From assembly GCA_016946835.1 (NCBI GenBank), contig JACVTC010000001.1, positions 1,572,501 to 1,622,500 of the forward strand: a DNA stretch of 50,000 bases. The letters run 5' to 3'. Under the pieces are notes generated by a model. That model was not told the DNA's origin. It saw only the letters and a list, made by a program, of their open reading frames with translations, and did not search any database. The position numbers were made by a program, and so were the translations under genes. Positions 32,484-45,319 of the stretch are shown in pieces (positions within the stretch are counted from its first letter, which is position 1; every line of letters starts with the position of its first letter). Source of the stretch: Neocallimastix lanati (nom. inval.). Taxonomy: Eukaryota > Neocallimastigomycota > Neocallimastigomycetes > Neocallimastigales > Neocallimastigaceae.

Positions 32484-33867
32484 TTATAAAAGTGCGTTAG
32501 AAGCAATAGCCTCTAACTTTTCCCATTCCTCGATAATAACACCACGTCCACGTCCATTATTGCGAGTAATAATTTCAGTATTAGTGTTATCAATCGAATC
32601 TGTATCTGGAGGTGAAAATCCATGCCTTATCATTTCGACGCTCTTGGTAACGGTAGATTCAACGGAATACCATTTCATCATCAAACTAAAAGATCGACAA
32701 ATTAATGGTATTACGTTTTTTAGAAACTCCGCAATCCCCACAAAATACGGAACAGTTGACGAAGTTGAACTTTGTTTAAAAATATTGTCAATTAATTGTC
32801 TTTGTTTTGTTCCCCATCATTAACTTTAATTTTTGAATATATTGAACGCCCACCAAGAAGTGCACTCAATATATAATAATAAATATTATTATCATAATCC
32901 TTTTCTGAATCTAAAGAAACATCCAAGGATTTTTGTTCAATTATCAATGCAAACTTCAAAAAGAGATCATCTAGAAAAGGTAAAGATTTATTTCTGTAAT
33001 TTTCCAATTCTTTACAGGCAAAGATCCAGTGAGAAAAGCTAGGTACACTAACACCACAACAAGGGCAACATTTAGGGCAATCTTCTGAAACGATTTTTCT
33101 TTTAATGGAAATACTAATGTCGAATTTAAAACCACACCTAATTCGAGAAATCCAAAAGAATCCCAACTGATACTTAGGATATTGAAATGTTAAATTTCTG
33201 ATTTCTGAAATAAATCCAAAATCATTCTCCTTGTAAATAATTGCTTTTTCAGCTTTTGAGGGTTTGAAGACATCTCTTTCCCAATAAAACTTTTTTATTT
33301 CACTTGTTTTTTCTTACCATTTAATTTCTTATTCGAAGTCCTTGATTCTTTAGTCCATGCATAATGTGACATAGTAGGAATATTATTAGTGAGATGATTA
33401 ATAATACATGATGAGTTTTTCCATTTTCTAAAGCAACGTAATTGAGATATAGCACAGACAGCTGAAAGAGGAGGTATTCTCAATTCACGAGTAATATTAT
33501 AGAGACTAACAGAAGAATTGCGAGATTTAAATCCGTAACTCCAATAAAGTCCTCTATTAATAATTTTTTGAGCTTTAGAACATCTACTCTTATTTGAACC
33601 AAAGAGAGGAGCATAATATATAACAAGACTAAGAATAAACGAAATTAAAACATATTTCTTCAATGGGAGAGGAACAGATTTATTAATAAGAAATCGAAAG
33701 TACAAATTTAACTTGACATTTAAATTACTGTTTAATTTGGATTGTATAGGTTTCAGTGATAAAGATTCATCAAAAGGAATACCAAGATAGGTATAGTTGT
33801 CAGTTTTAGGTAATTTTTTACTACCAATAAAGAAAGATGGATCTTCATAATTTATTGGTTTAAACAA
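32484..33867 (-). pseudogene. LINE ORF2 fragment: thumb and C-terminal zinc knuckle, frameshifted
   Basis: It continues the same ORF in three frames (33867-33295, about 33290-32792, about 32790-32484). It contains the post-RT thumb region and a CCPCCGV…HWIFAC knuckle. The terminal IIEEWEKLEA motif recurs as IDEWETLEA in the orphan 3' end near 48.4 kb, so the C-terminus is conserved across copies. Confidence 0.8.
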
Positions 33868-35154
33868 AGTTAATTGGTTTTACAACAAGAGTAGCACACT
33901 TATTAATTCCAAAAGTCATTTCATTTTTAATAGCCCATTCATGAACTTTATTCAAAATTTTCTTAAGAGCTTGTTTAGATGGAGCAACTAAAATAATATC
34001 ATCCGCAAAAAGTCCACCACAACAATATTGAGAATCTAAATATACACCATACTTATCACAATTATCCAGTATATCATTAATGAACAAATTGAATAAAATA
34101 GGAGATAGAGGGCATCCTTGTCTAACACCACGATTAATCGAAAATTCTTCTGAGAGATTACCATTAAAAAAAAGCACGAGCGATAGAGGATAGATAAAGA
34201 TTCTTTAAAAACAGATGGCATTTATCTCTAATTCCTAAGTTATATAATTTGGTCAAAATATTAAAGATAGGAACTGAATCATAGGCTTTTTTAAGATCGA
34301 GAAAAGCAAGATAAGTAAAATATCCTTTAAATTTTCCTCTTTGACATATCTCTCTAATTGAAATATACAAACTTATGCATTCTTCTTTATTTCTAAATCC
34401 AAATTGTTCAGGTCTAACAAATTTATGTTCAAGGGCATATTTAGCAATTCTATTAGTAACAATCTTTGAAATAATTTTTAAGCCAACATTAATAAGAGAA
34501 ATACCACGATAATTATTACAATCCGAAAGATCTCCTTTTTTTTGGAATTGATATTATAGAAGCCGAATTCCACTCTTCAGGGAAATCACCATCCCAGATT
34601 TTGTTAAATAATGAAAGTAAACATTTAGCACACTTAGAGTAGTGATCATCTGAAGAATCATCTTGATTATCGGATAAATCAGATTTACTATAGAAGGCTT
34701 TAAAAAATTCAATCGGAATACCATCGGGTCCAGGAGCTTTATTATTTTTCATTTCAAGCACAGTGTTTTGAATTTCTTCCATAGTAATAGAATCATTAAT
34801 ATCCCAAGTAAGATTATTATTAGGATTAGTTCCAAATAAACTTACCCAGTATTCATTATCCAAACTGTGTTGAGTAACATCAGAAGCTAATTCACTGTAA
34901 TGTTCAGCAAATCGATTTAATTGATCCGAATAAGAAAATAAAAAGTTACCCTGCTTGTCCTTTAAAACACTTGACGAAATAGAATTAGAGTATATAGGAT
35001 GAGATAGCTTCTTTAATTTTAACCAAGCACTCCTAGCATTTTTATTACGAAAATCATTACATGCAGATTCTATTGACTGATGAAATTGTTTTGATTTAAT
35101 AGAAAACTTAATTGACCTGACTTTACCACATATATTTTTATACTCACGAAGCAA
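33860..35154 (-). pseudogene. LINE ORF2 fragment: linker and reverse transcriptase core, frameshifted
   Basis: Three frames are needed: 35154 to about 34540, then to about 34168, then to 33860. The FADD catalytic box and the KAYDSV aspartate are intact. The first two shifts are each a single extra base in an 8-base homopolymer, and the third is a single base near 33870 where KPIN occurs twice. No autonomous product is expected as the sequence stands. Confidence 0.85.
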
Positions 35155-35184
35155 ATTTAAAAATTCATCAAGGTTTTCAAGAAA

Positions 35185-35276
35185 AAAATAAAATAAAATA
35201 CATGAAATAAAATATTATATATTATAAAAATTATAAAAGTGCGTTAGAAGCGATAGCCTCTAACTTCTCCCATAGA
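35185..35276 (-). mobile_element. LINE copy B, last codons and proximal 3' UTR (split by copy A)
   Basis: From 35185 to about 35273 the sequence is almost identical to 32323-32346 followed by 32461-32526, including GTGCGTTAGAAGCRATAGCC. It covers the last ORF codons and the UTR start of the same family. Homology stops abruptly at about 35274, so copy B was itself heavily 5' truncated. The first 24 bases are the right target-site duplication of copy A. Confidence 0.8.
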
Positions 35277-35323
35277 TAGGCTTAATTGAATACTATTAAT
35301 TTTAATTCTAAATTTCACTTTTC

Positions 35324-35400
35324 TTTTTTTTTTTTTTTTTTTTAACGGCAGCAAACTTGCTTCATCTTTATTAATTAAATATTTGATAAAATACATGTAA
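35324..35400 (-). mobile_element. Probable further LINE 3' end
   Basis: A T-tract (35324-35343) is followed by GGCAGCAAACTTGCTTCATC, then CTTTATTAATTAA and ATAAAATACATG. The layout (poly(A), then a CTTTATT block, then TACATG) parallels the 3' UTRs of copies A and B, but the first block differs. It may be a related family. Confidence 0.4.
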
Positions 35401-36274
35401 TAAAAAGAAGAAAAAAAAAAAATAATAATAAAAAAATAAATAAAAAAAAAAAAAAAAAAAAAAAAAACACAAAATAAGAATAAAATAAAATAAAATAATG
35501 GTATAACATATTCTAGTTTCATTTAATTAATATTTGTAAGACTTCACAAGGGCATTATTATACTGAAGTATAATAATTAATTTTGACTTTGCAATGTTAA
35601 TCCTAATTTTAAGATACAAAATTATGATCTTCATTGGATTAGAAATAAATTAAATATTTATTATTTATATCTTTCTCTTAGGATAAATTATTAAATAACA
35701 TTTATTTTATTTTTATTATTATTAATTATATTTTTACTTTTGATATTAAAATAAAATAAAATAAAATAAATAAAAAATAAAAAAAAAAAAAAAAAAAACA
35801 ATTAACTAAAAATTATATATGATAATAATAAGTTACATTTTATTATATATATTATTATAGATTAAAAAAAAACAAATAATATAAATTAATAAGAATTTAA
35901 GCATTTACATAATTCATAAATAAATATAAAATGATAAATTTTTATTATAATAGATATTAAATAGATATTAAAAAAATTATAATAATAATAATAATAATTA
36001 AATGAAAAAAGAAGAAAAAAAACTAAAATAAAAATAAAATATTTTAATATTAAAAATTTCTGATTTGATATTTAACTAAATATATTGCTGAATTATTCTA
36101 TATAATTAATTATATAGAATAGGTATATATCTTTAATAATATATATATCACTTAAGTTTTTTTTAATAAATTTTAATATATAAATTTAAATATAATAAAT
36201 TATATAATAATAATAATTATATATATTTAGAAAAAAAAATTAATAATAATAAAAAGCAATTCATAAAAAATAAA

Positions 36275-36308
<34 letters not shown>

Positions 36309-36736
36309 TAATAAACAAAATCGTTTTCCTTTTTGTTTTTCTTTTTTGACTTTCGTTTTTTTTTGTTTGTTTGTTTGTTTCTTTGTTTGTTTGTTCTGTT
36401 TTGTTTTAAAAATATTATTATACCATTATTTTAATTATTATAATTATTATAATTATTATTATTATTATTATTTCACTAAATCATTCTTAATCTATTTAAT
36501 TCATTTGATTTAAAAGCTGTTTTGAATTGTCATACTATCCCTTTGTTATTATTACAATTTTCTTTTTTTATAATATAATAATTGATAATTGGCGTTATAT
36601 ATATATATATTTTTCCATTTCGCTTTATTATTATTATTATTTCAATAATTAATAAATAATTTGTTCATTATTTTAACTTTGATGATTACTTCAATAAATA
36701 ATTGTTATTTTGAATAATTAATAAATTGTTTGTCCA

Positions 36737-36767
<31 letters not shown>

Positions 36768-36835
36768 CTTAATCATTATCTCATTAGGGAGGATAATGAT
36801 GATGATGATTTTTTTTTTCCATAAATAATTATTAC
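35401..36835. other. Spacer downstream of the CotH gene
   Basis: AT-rich, with an AAT array at about 36279-36307 and a GTTT-type array at about 36364-36395. The right part must include the CotH 3' UTR, which is transcribed leftwards. No gene was recognised. Confidence 0.55.
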
Positions 36836-39325
36836 CTAATAATTAATGAACAATAAAAAAATCATACAAGCAATAATAAGAGTAAATGAAGTACCACTAG
36901 TAGAAGAAGCAAAATCAGATAAAGATTTTTCATTTGTTTGTACTAAAGTTTCAACATCACCTAAACTTCTATCTGGAGCATTTGGATAGTTAACATTTAA
37001 TTCATTAGCAATATTTTGACCCTTATTTCTAATCCAACATCTTAATGGAATCAAGTTATCACGATCAGCACAACCTTCATCTTCATTAGTAATTTGGTAA
37101 TCAAAATCATTTACAGTAAAACTGAAATCTTCAGCACCTTGATAACCACTAACTCTTGGAAGAGTAGAATCCCATTCAACATCATCTCTAATTAATTCAG
37201 CCAAAGAATCAATACGTGGGAAAATGGCATCAACATGGAAGGCAGTATTAATTAATCTAACAAATACATTTTTAAAGAAATCTTCATTTTCCTTAACACT
37301 TCTGATATTATCAATAAGAGGTCTTACTGGATCAACTTCTTGATTAAGAGCGGCATAATCATCCACAGAAGAAGCAAGTAAATTATTAAGGCCTTCACCA
37401 CCAATACCAAAGGAATAATGGAAATCATTATCAAGGAATAACCATTCACCATCATTGTAATTCATATTCTTAAATAAATAATAATTTCCTGGTCTTGACC
37501 AAAAGTTATCAATAGCACCAGCCATATATTCCATTGCCATAAATTTAAGGAACATTTCAATATCCATATTTAAATTTTTATCTTGTGGATAATTATTAAC
37601 TTGTTTAATAAAAGGAATTAAATGTTCCTGATTCATTTCTATATTTCTACTATACTTTTGTTCTTCAGTACCGAGTTCATCCATACTTTCACCTTTGTAG
37701 TAATAAATAGCATATTTTTCATTTTGTGGATCATCATTATAATAGCTTAAATCACCAATAGCAGATGGTGGATAATAATCAGCCTTGTAAATTGGATTTT
37801 CAATATTAAACTTTGTTCCCTTATTTAAAGTTTCTCTTAAATATCTTTTGTTAGAAACGTTATCAGATAAACTGAATAAACCAATTGGATCTCCATTAAT
37901 AAAAAGTCTTACAAACTTATTTTGTGCAGTTGGAACACCAAGTGAATTCAACATATCAGTATAAATCTTATCTCTTTTATTTATATATTATATTAATAAT
38001 TTAATTAAAATAAAATTAAAATTAAAGTCGAAAAAAAAAATATATATATATGTATATACATATTAATGCATATTTAATAAACAATGATGAATGATGATTT
38101 TATAATATCAATGTATTTTATTATTCTTATAAATTTTAATATAAAATTTTAAAATAAAAAATTTACCTTAAGAAAGAGGGATCCATATGTTCAGCTCTTA
38201 ATTTAATACCAGTACGTTTATATAATTCTTTATTATTATCATTTTTTAAATTTGAAACTTTGTAACTCAATTTAGCAGCATAAAGTGTCTATTATAAGAT
38301 AAAAAAAATTTTTTTTTTATTTTAATAATAAAAACTACAATTACTTTTTAATTTATTTACCAATAATACTTACAGATTGTCCAGATATACTAATGGTAGC
38401 ATTTTTAAAAGATCTAACACTGTAAGGTCTATAAATTATTTTTAAAAATTTATTATATTTAAAAAAAAAATTTAATATTTATTTCTTTTTTTTTTTATGT
38501 GAACATTTATATTTAAAATACTATGCTTTTAATAAAAATTCTTACGTAGCATAAATAAATTCGACACCACGGACTTTAGCTTCTGATGTTGGATCTTGAT
38601 GAATATTATTAATTGCATTAGCATCACCGTTAATAACAACAGTACCAACATGAGTATCTATTAAAATTATAGAAATAATATATTTTGATTTTTTTTAGTA
38701 TTTATAAACAAATATTAAGTATACAACTTTTTATTTTTAAACTTTTTTTTATTATTATTTTACCATCAAATAATTTTGAAGGACTATAATTTTCATAAGA
38801 TTGAAAAGCCTTTGGAAGAACAGGATGATCTTTAATTGTTATTTGTCTTTCAAAATATTCATTTAAAGTTTCCTCTCCAGATTCTAAATTTCTTTCAAAC
38901 TTTTCAACAACAACTCCCTTACTTTCTTCATTTGTTCCTTGATAATCAATGGAATAGGAATATGTTACTGGAGGATTTACATCAACCGTTGCTTTATAAA
39001 CTGGATATTCAAGTACTTCCATTTCATAAGATTTACCACCAACAACTACAGATGGCTTTCCCTTTGGGGCAATTAAACGAAAAGTAACTATTTTATTTAA
39101 TTTTTAAAAAAATATATAGATATTTAATTTCAAACCATTGATATTATATATTTTTTTCTGTCTTTTTTTTTCTGTTTGTTTGTTTTTATTCTTTTTGACT
39201 TTATCAAATTATTTATACTACTACTATTACTTTCATAAACTATACATAAAAAATAAATTTTATATATTACCTTTAGAAAAAGCTACTGGAAGAAATGATA
39301 AATAAGCTAAATTCTTTATTCTCAT
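36836..39325 (-). CDS. Secreted, GPI-anchored CotH-like protein, 6 exons
   Basis: Exons on the minus strand: 39325-39271, 39087-38764, 38657-38546, 38428-38374, 38288-38167, 37973-36836, giving 601 codons plus TAG. CotH-type proteins are atypical kinase-fold proteins: bacterial CotH phosphorylates a spore-coat protein, and fungal ones are cell-surface proteins. Anaerobic fungi have many. Residues 1-16 form a signal peptide (MRIKNLAYLSFLPVAFS). The CotH core runs from about residue 185: SISGQSTLYAAKLSYK, a K-L-R-A-E-H-x-D-x-S-F-L-R-D block at about 211-224, LNSLGVPT, GLFSLSDNV, NFWSRPGNYYLF, and WLFLDNDFHYSFG (about 400-412), the last carrying the likely metal-binding Asp. The C-terminus has a Ser/Thr linker, then a hydrophobic tail (FTLIIACMIFLLFINY), as in GPI signals. 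No dockerin is visible, so cellulosome attachment is not indicated. Confidence 0.9.
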
Positions 39326-40499
39326 TTTCCCTTATTTTTTATTAATATTTCTTTTTTTATTGTTAAAAAAATTATTTATTGCAGATTTATAATAATCTCT
39401 TTTTTGTCTCTTTAATTATATAATTTTTTTTTATCTTAATAAAATTACAGTTTTGTTATTGAAAAATAAATAATATATTTTTACTTTCTATTCCTATTTT
39501 AATAATAATTTGTCTATTGTATATTTTTATTGTATTTATTATTAAATAGTTTAAATCTTTTCTATTGTTTTCTTCTTTTTTTGTTTTGTTTTTTTTTTTT
39601 AAAAAAAAAATATATATATATAAAAATGATAAAGAATAATATCCTAAATATAAATTTAAATTATTTTTTTTTATTATATATATTTTCGTAGAGTATTGAT
39701 AAATTTTTTTTCTTTTTTTTTTTGTCTAGTTTAATAAATATTTTATTGTTCTATATTTTAAATAAATAATTATTTTCCCTTCAACTAATAAATTATAAGT
39801 AGATCCCTGAAAAATAAATATTGCATATTATCTTGAACAGTATTTTTCAATTAAGATGATTCAAAATAAATTTTAAAATTAATTTATAAAAAAAAATACT
39901 AAGTAAAATAAAAAAAAAAAAAAAAAGAGAAAGAAAAAAAAAATAGTACAACAATATTTAAAAAATTATAAAAATTTTAGATATTATATAACAAAAATTT
40001 TTTTTTTTTTTTAATTTTTTTATTTTTTTCTTTAATTTTTTTATTTTATAAATTCTATATCAATAGTATAATGAAAATATATGGAGAATCATATAAATTG
40101 GTATATGAAAATATATTAAAAGTCCATTTAAATTTATGTAATAAATATATTAAAAATTATAATTACAATCTTTTATATATATATCTTCATTAATAATTTT
40201 TTTTAATTATTAATTATTTAAATAAATAAAAAAAAAATTTCAATATATTAAGAAATAATATAAAGTAATATATAATATCAATAATCAATTAATAAATTGA
40301 AAAAGCAATATATTATGCATATAATAAAGTCAAATCTAATTACATAATATTTATATTTAATTGATTTACTTTTTTAATTTATGCCTAATAATAAAATTTA
40401 AATATAAGATTTAAAAAAAAAAAAAAAAAACTTAATAGAAGCTTTTAATTATACTTAAAAGTTAAAACTTTAATATATATATAAATAAATAAATTTGAT

Positions 40500-40888
40500 T
40501 TTTATAAAGAAAATAAAATAAATAAATAATTATAAAATAAATAAATAATTATAAAAATAAATAAATAATTATAAAATAAATAAATAATTATAAAATAAAT
40601 AAATAATTATAAAATAAATAAATAATTATAAAATAAATAAATAATTATAAAATAAATAAATAATTATAAAATAAATAAATAATTATAAAATAAATAATTA
40701 ATTATAAAATAAATAAATAATTATAAAATAAATAATTAATTATAAAATAAATAAATAATTATAAAATAAATAATTAATTATAAAATAAATAAATAATTAT
40801 AAAATAAATAATTAATTATAAAATAAATAAATAATTATAAAATAAATAATTAATTATAAAATAAATAAATAATTATAAAATAAATAAA
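40500..40888. repeat. AT-only minisatellite with higher-order alternation
   Basis: A unit of about 18 bp (AAATAAATAAATAATTAT) is repeated about 20 times. From about 40690 it alternates with a variant containing AATTAATTAT, making a dimeric higher-order unit of about 36 bp repeated about five times. Confidence 0.9.
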
Positions 40889-41349
40889 TTAATAAATATA
40901 ATATTGAATAGACAATAAATTAAATTTAATTCATTTAATGTAAAAAAAAAAAATAAAAATAAAAAATCAATAAATTAAAAAAAAAAATTATTTTTTTGTT
41001 AAAAGGAAAAATAAAAAGTTAAAAATGTAAAAATTCATTCTATAATACTAACAAATGTACCTTAAATATTTTAAAATTCGATAAAAGCATTAGATTAAAA
41101 GAAAAAAAAAAAAGAAGTAAAATAAAAAAAAAAAAAAAAAAAGTAAAATAAAAAAAAAAAAAAGTGGAATAGAACATTATTCCATTTGATTATAAATATT
41201 CCAACTAACTAAAATAATAAAAAAACATCTTAAATGTTCATCTTATCTTACTCTATTAAATTCATAGAAAGCATTAACGATTCAAAATATTTATATATAA
41301 AATTTAAATTTGGTTTTTAATGTTATATATTATATATTACTACTATAAT

Positions 41350-41508
41350 TTTATAGCCATTATTTTCATTTTACTACTTTATTATCTATTTATAGCCATT
41401 ATTTCATTTTACTACTCTATTATATTTTATAGCCATTATTTCATTTTACTACTTTATTATCTATTTATAGCCATTATTTTCATTTTACTACTCTATTATA
41501 TATATATG
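41350..41508. repeat. Minisatellite, 4 copies of about 38 bp
   Basis: The core TATAGCCATTATTTCATTTT starts near 41352, 41392, 41428 and 41466, each time followed by ACTACTYTATTAT. Spacing varies from 36 to 40 bp. Confidence 0.85.
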
Positions 41509-42245
41509 TTTCATTATAAACAATAAATAAAAATAATTTAGTAAATGTTATTGTTATTATACCAATATTATTAGTCAATTATCCTATAATATTTTTCTAT
41601 TAATAATAATTAAAAAAACAATTATTATAAATATAATTATAAATATAATAATTATAAATATAAAGTATTCCAGTTTTTAAATTTTTTTTTTCTTTTATTT
41701 TTACTCTATCTTTACAACCCAATCAGCACAGTATAAAGTAATATATTATAAATTATATATATATATATATTATTTTTATAAATAATATAAATATATTATA
41801 ATATATATTTTACTAGATTGTATATTATATAAATATTTTAATATCAAAAATTTACTTGTTAATAACTCCAAATATTAAATATAAAAATTTTTCTATCTAT
41901 AAAAAATGATATATATAATAATATATTATACATATTATATACTTAATTATATATAGAATTTAATTGAAACAATATAAAATAATTCAAAGTGAATTATAAT
42001 ATGAAAGTAGTGTTAATATATATTATATTATATATATAATATAATTCATGATTAAATGGAATAAAATGTAATGAAAAAAAATAAAATAAAAAATAAAAAA
42101 TAAAAAATAAAATATTTATTGGATTTATCAAAATTTAAAAAATGAAATTAAACTAATATATACAAATTACAATTCAAAATACAGAACTCTCACATACTAA
42201 AGCCATAAATAATACATGAGAGTAATCATTACAAATAATGGAATA

Positions 42246-42420
42246 ATAAAAAGAGTATTTATTAATAAATAATAAATAATAAAAAGAGTATTTATTAATA
42301 AATAATAAAAAATAATTAATTAAAAGAGTATTTATTAATAAATAATTGAATAATAAAGAGTATTGATTAATAAATAATAAATAGTAAATAAAAAGAGTAT
42401 TGATTAATAAATAATGGAAT
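42246..42420. repeat. Degenerate tandem repeat, 5 copies
   Basis: AGAGTATTTATTAATAAATAA (variant GTATTGATTAATAAATAA) occurs five times between 42251 and 42415, with spacing of about 33-41 bp. Confidence 0.8.
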
Positions 42421-42807
42421 AATTGAATAATATATATATTATATGATAAAAATATATAATTGAATAATTGAATAATTAAAATGTTAAAAATTTTTTTAAA
42501 GTCGTTTTGATACATCTATTTTAATATAAATAGTGTTACCTTAATTATTTTAAGGTATATATATATAAAAAAAAAAAGACAATTGGAAATTATCATATAT
42601 TTATTTATGTAGATAGTATTTAAATAAATCAATAACTGAATATTTAACTTTTTTATTATTAAAAATATCAATTTTAATATAATAAATAAACAAATAATAA
42701 TATAAATAAACAAATAATAATATAAATAAATAAATAATAATTATTAAATAGTGACACTACTTAATAATTAATAATTAATAATTAATAAGTAATAAGTAAT
42801 AATATAT

Positions 42808-42818
<11 letters not shown>

Positions 42819-42841
<23 letters not shown>
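42819..42841. repeat. (GA)n dinucleotide run
   Basis: A GATAGATA start passes into about ten GA units. It is one of the few G-containing microsatellites in the window. Confidence 0.9.
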
Positions 42842-43070
42842 TAGATGTAAAATTATGAAATTTTTAATCTAAAACTCTGTTTATATATATATTTATGTAC
42901 ATTATCATTAATCGTTAATCAATTATATTCCAAATAATGATTTTAATCAATTATAGAGAGCTAGTTAAAAAAAAAATTATTTATATCTATTTAATTACTT
43001 TCATCTGTGATTTTGTTTAGATTAATCTTCACTGATGTCCTATCCTTTTATTTAATAAATTATTTTTGAG

Positions 43071-43073
43071 TAT

Positions 43074-43136
<63 letters not shown>

Positions 43137-43139
43137 TTA
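43071..43139. repeat. (TTTA)n tetranucleotide array
   Basis: About 17 perfect TTTA units. Confidence 0.9.
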
Positions 43140-43590
43140 ACGAGTTTACTTTTAAAGCATTCTTTTATTAAAATTTTTTAATAGAAATATCTATATATTT
43201 TTATGTTTATAAAACAGTCAATTTAACTCAAAATATTTAAGGGTAAAGGAAACCTCTATATATATTTAGAGAATGAAATAAAATCAAACTATAATAAGAA
43301 GTAAAAATAAAGATAAATATATACATATTTACACTATTTAATTTCTCTTACTAATTAATATCAAAATGATAAATATCCTTTATTTTATTTTATTATTTAA
43401 TTATTACTTTTTTTTTTTTTTTTTAATAAAAATGCTACCACTACTTTGTTAAAATGAAATTGACAGTAGTTATCTATACTAAAATATTAATAATTTAAGT
43501 GGTTTAAACCTTCCTAATTATAATAGGAATTGAATTATTATCTCTTGATTTTTAATTAAGAACATTAAAATATATAATAAAAAAAAAAAA

Positions 43591-43647
43591 AAATGATTTT
43601 AAAATTATTGACAAATAAAAATGATTTTAAAATTATTGACAAATAAA
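43591..43647. repeat. Direct duplication of 27 bp
   Basis: Two adjacent exact copies of a unit containing ATGATTTTAAAATTATTGAC, starting at 43592 and 43619. Each copy has an internal ATTTTAAAAT palindrome. Confidence 0.85.
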
Positions 43648-44101
43648 AAAATAAAAAAAAATAAATTTTTTTTTTTCTTTTTTTTTTTACAGATAAATTA
43701 AAAAATGAAAAAAAAAAAAAAAAATTAAAATATTTTAATTATTTCCTTTTTTAGTTAATAATGAAAATAATATCAAAAAATTTTTTTCAATAATGGATAG
43801 CCATTTTTTTTTTAATGCGATATATTCATTTAAATAGATTAATATATATGAATTAATTTAAAAAAAAATTAAGAGCATTTTTATATTGTGGCTAATATTT
43901 TCAGGTGAATTACAAAACTTTAAATAAAAATAAATTGAACTTAATGATAGAATCATAGTTCCATATTTATTATTAATGATTTAAGGCTTAAAATTTATTT
44001 TGTAAAAATGTAATAATAATTTGATATATAATATATTAGGATTGTGGCATTGACGTATACTATTCATAGATTTTAAAAGTAAAATTAATTTTTGATATTT
44101 A

Positions 44102-44105
44102 AAAT

Positions 44106-44136
<31 letters not shown>

Positions 44137-44238
44137 TATAATGTATTAATCTATATAAATATTTATTTGAGTATTTATTTATTTATTTATTTATTTATAT
44201 AATGTATTAATCTATATAAATATTTATCTGAGTATTTA
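44102..44238. repeat. Direct duplication of about 68 bp
   Basis: A TTTA run is followed by TATATAATGTATTAATCTAT and AAATATTTATYTGAGTATTTAT, and this occurs twice in tandem (about 44102-44172 and 44173-44238). Confidence 0.8.
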
Positions 44239-44626
44239 TTCACCTATTTATAATATAATTTAAAAATAATAATACAAGTAATTATTTGATAAAAAATATA
44301 ACAGAGAGTTAAAACTAACCTTTTTTTTAATCAAATTTAAACTCTATTATTTCTCTTAATTATAATAAGTTTCTTTCTTTTATTTGAATTTGAATTAATA
44401 TATAAATATAAATATATAAATAAAAATAAAATAAAATAAAATAAAATAATGGAAACTATTAGGTTACACTTTATCATTACATTTTAGATTATTTGAATTT
44501 TTTAAAAAAAGAAAAAATATATTATAAAATTTATACTTTAATATAAATTATATATATATATAAAAAAAAAAAAAAAGGATTAAAATTATAATAATAAATA
44601 CATCAGTTTTACTATATTTAAAACCA

Positions 44627-44660
<34 letters not shown>

Positions 44661-44774
44661 TATATTATTATAATTATCATTTTAATATCAAAATCTTAAA
44701 ACTTATTTTCAATAATATTAAATATTCTTATAAAGTATATATTGAAATATTTGAAATGACTTAAGATAATATTT

Positions 44775-44809
<35 letters not shown>

Positions 44810-45034
44810 TTATGTTAAATAGAATAATACAAAAATATATATATTATATATATATTCCTTAAATTATTTAAAAGTATCAACAATATTTTTGAATTATTTT
44901 CAAAAGTTAAATTCATTAAATTCATAATTAATAAACTGAAATTGATATAAAAAAAAAATTTTAGTAAATATTCACCTGTTGCATATCTAAAAGTCTATTG
45001 GAAAATAAAAATATTTTAATTTGATTTAATGAAA

Positions 45035-45039
45035 AAAAA

Positions 45040-45084
<45 letters not shown>

Positions 45085-45319
45085 CAGATTGTATTTATAA
45101 TAATAATAATAATAAACAGATTGTATTTATAATAATAATAATAATAAACAGATTGTATTTATAATAATAATAATAATAAACAGATTGTATTTATAATAAT
45201 AATAATAATAAACAGATTGTATTTATAATAATAATAATAATAAACAGATTGTATTTATAATAATAATAATAATAAACAGATTGTATTTATAATAATAATA
45301 ATAATAAACAGATTGTATT

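Larger units (their letters stand above)
32347..35184 (-). mobile_element. 5'-truncated non-LTR retrotransposon (LINE) copy A
   Basis: It begins on the minus strand inside the ORF near 35184 and ends in a poly(A) tail (T-tract 32346-32375). Reverse-transcriptase motifs in order: NNKAPGPDGIPIEFFKA (about 34740), NYRGISL (about 34505), FLDLKKAYDSVP (about 34290), GVRQGCPLSPILFNLFIND (about 34120), FADDIILVAPS (about 34000), YTYLGIPF (about 33790). A C-terminal CPCCGV-x-SFSHWIFAC knuckle of the zf-RVT type follows (about 33060). The ORF ends IIEEWEKLEA…NALL at 32484. No endonuclease domain is present, so it is 5' truncated. The reading frame is broken at about five places, at least two in A8/T8 homopolymers (34538-34545 and 34167-34174). 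These may be decay or assembly errors. Confidence 0.9.

Noticed and set aside
32560-33042. Two plus-strand open frames
   Set aside because: Antisense shadows of the LINE C-terminal region on the minus strand.
35244-35522. 92-codon minus-strand frame
   Set aside because: Mostly translated homopolymers, joined at its end to a wrong-frame piece of LINE copy B.
38836-39087. 83-codon plus-strand frame
   Set aside because: Antisense of CotH exon 2.
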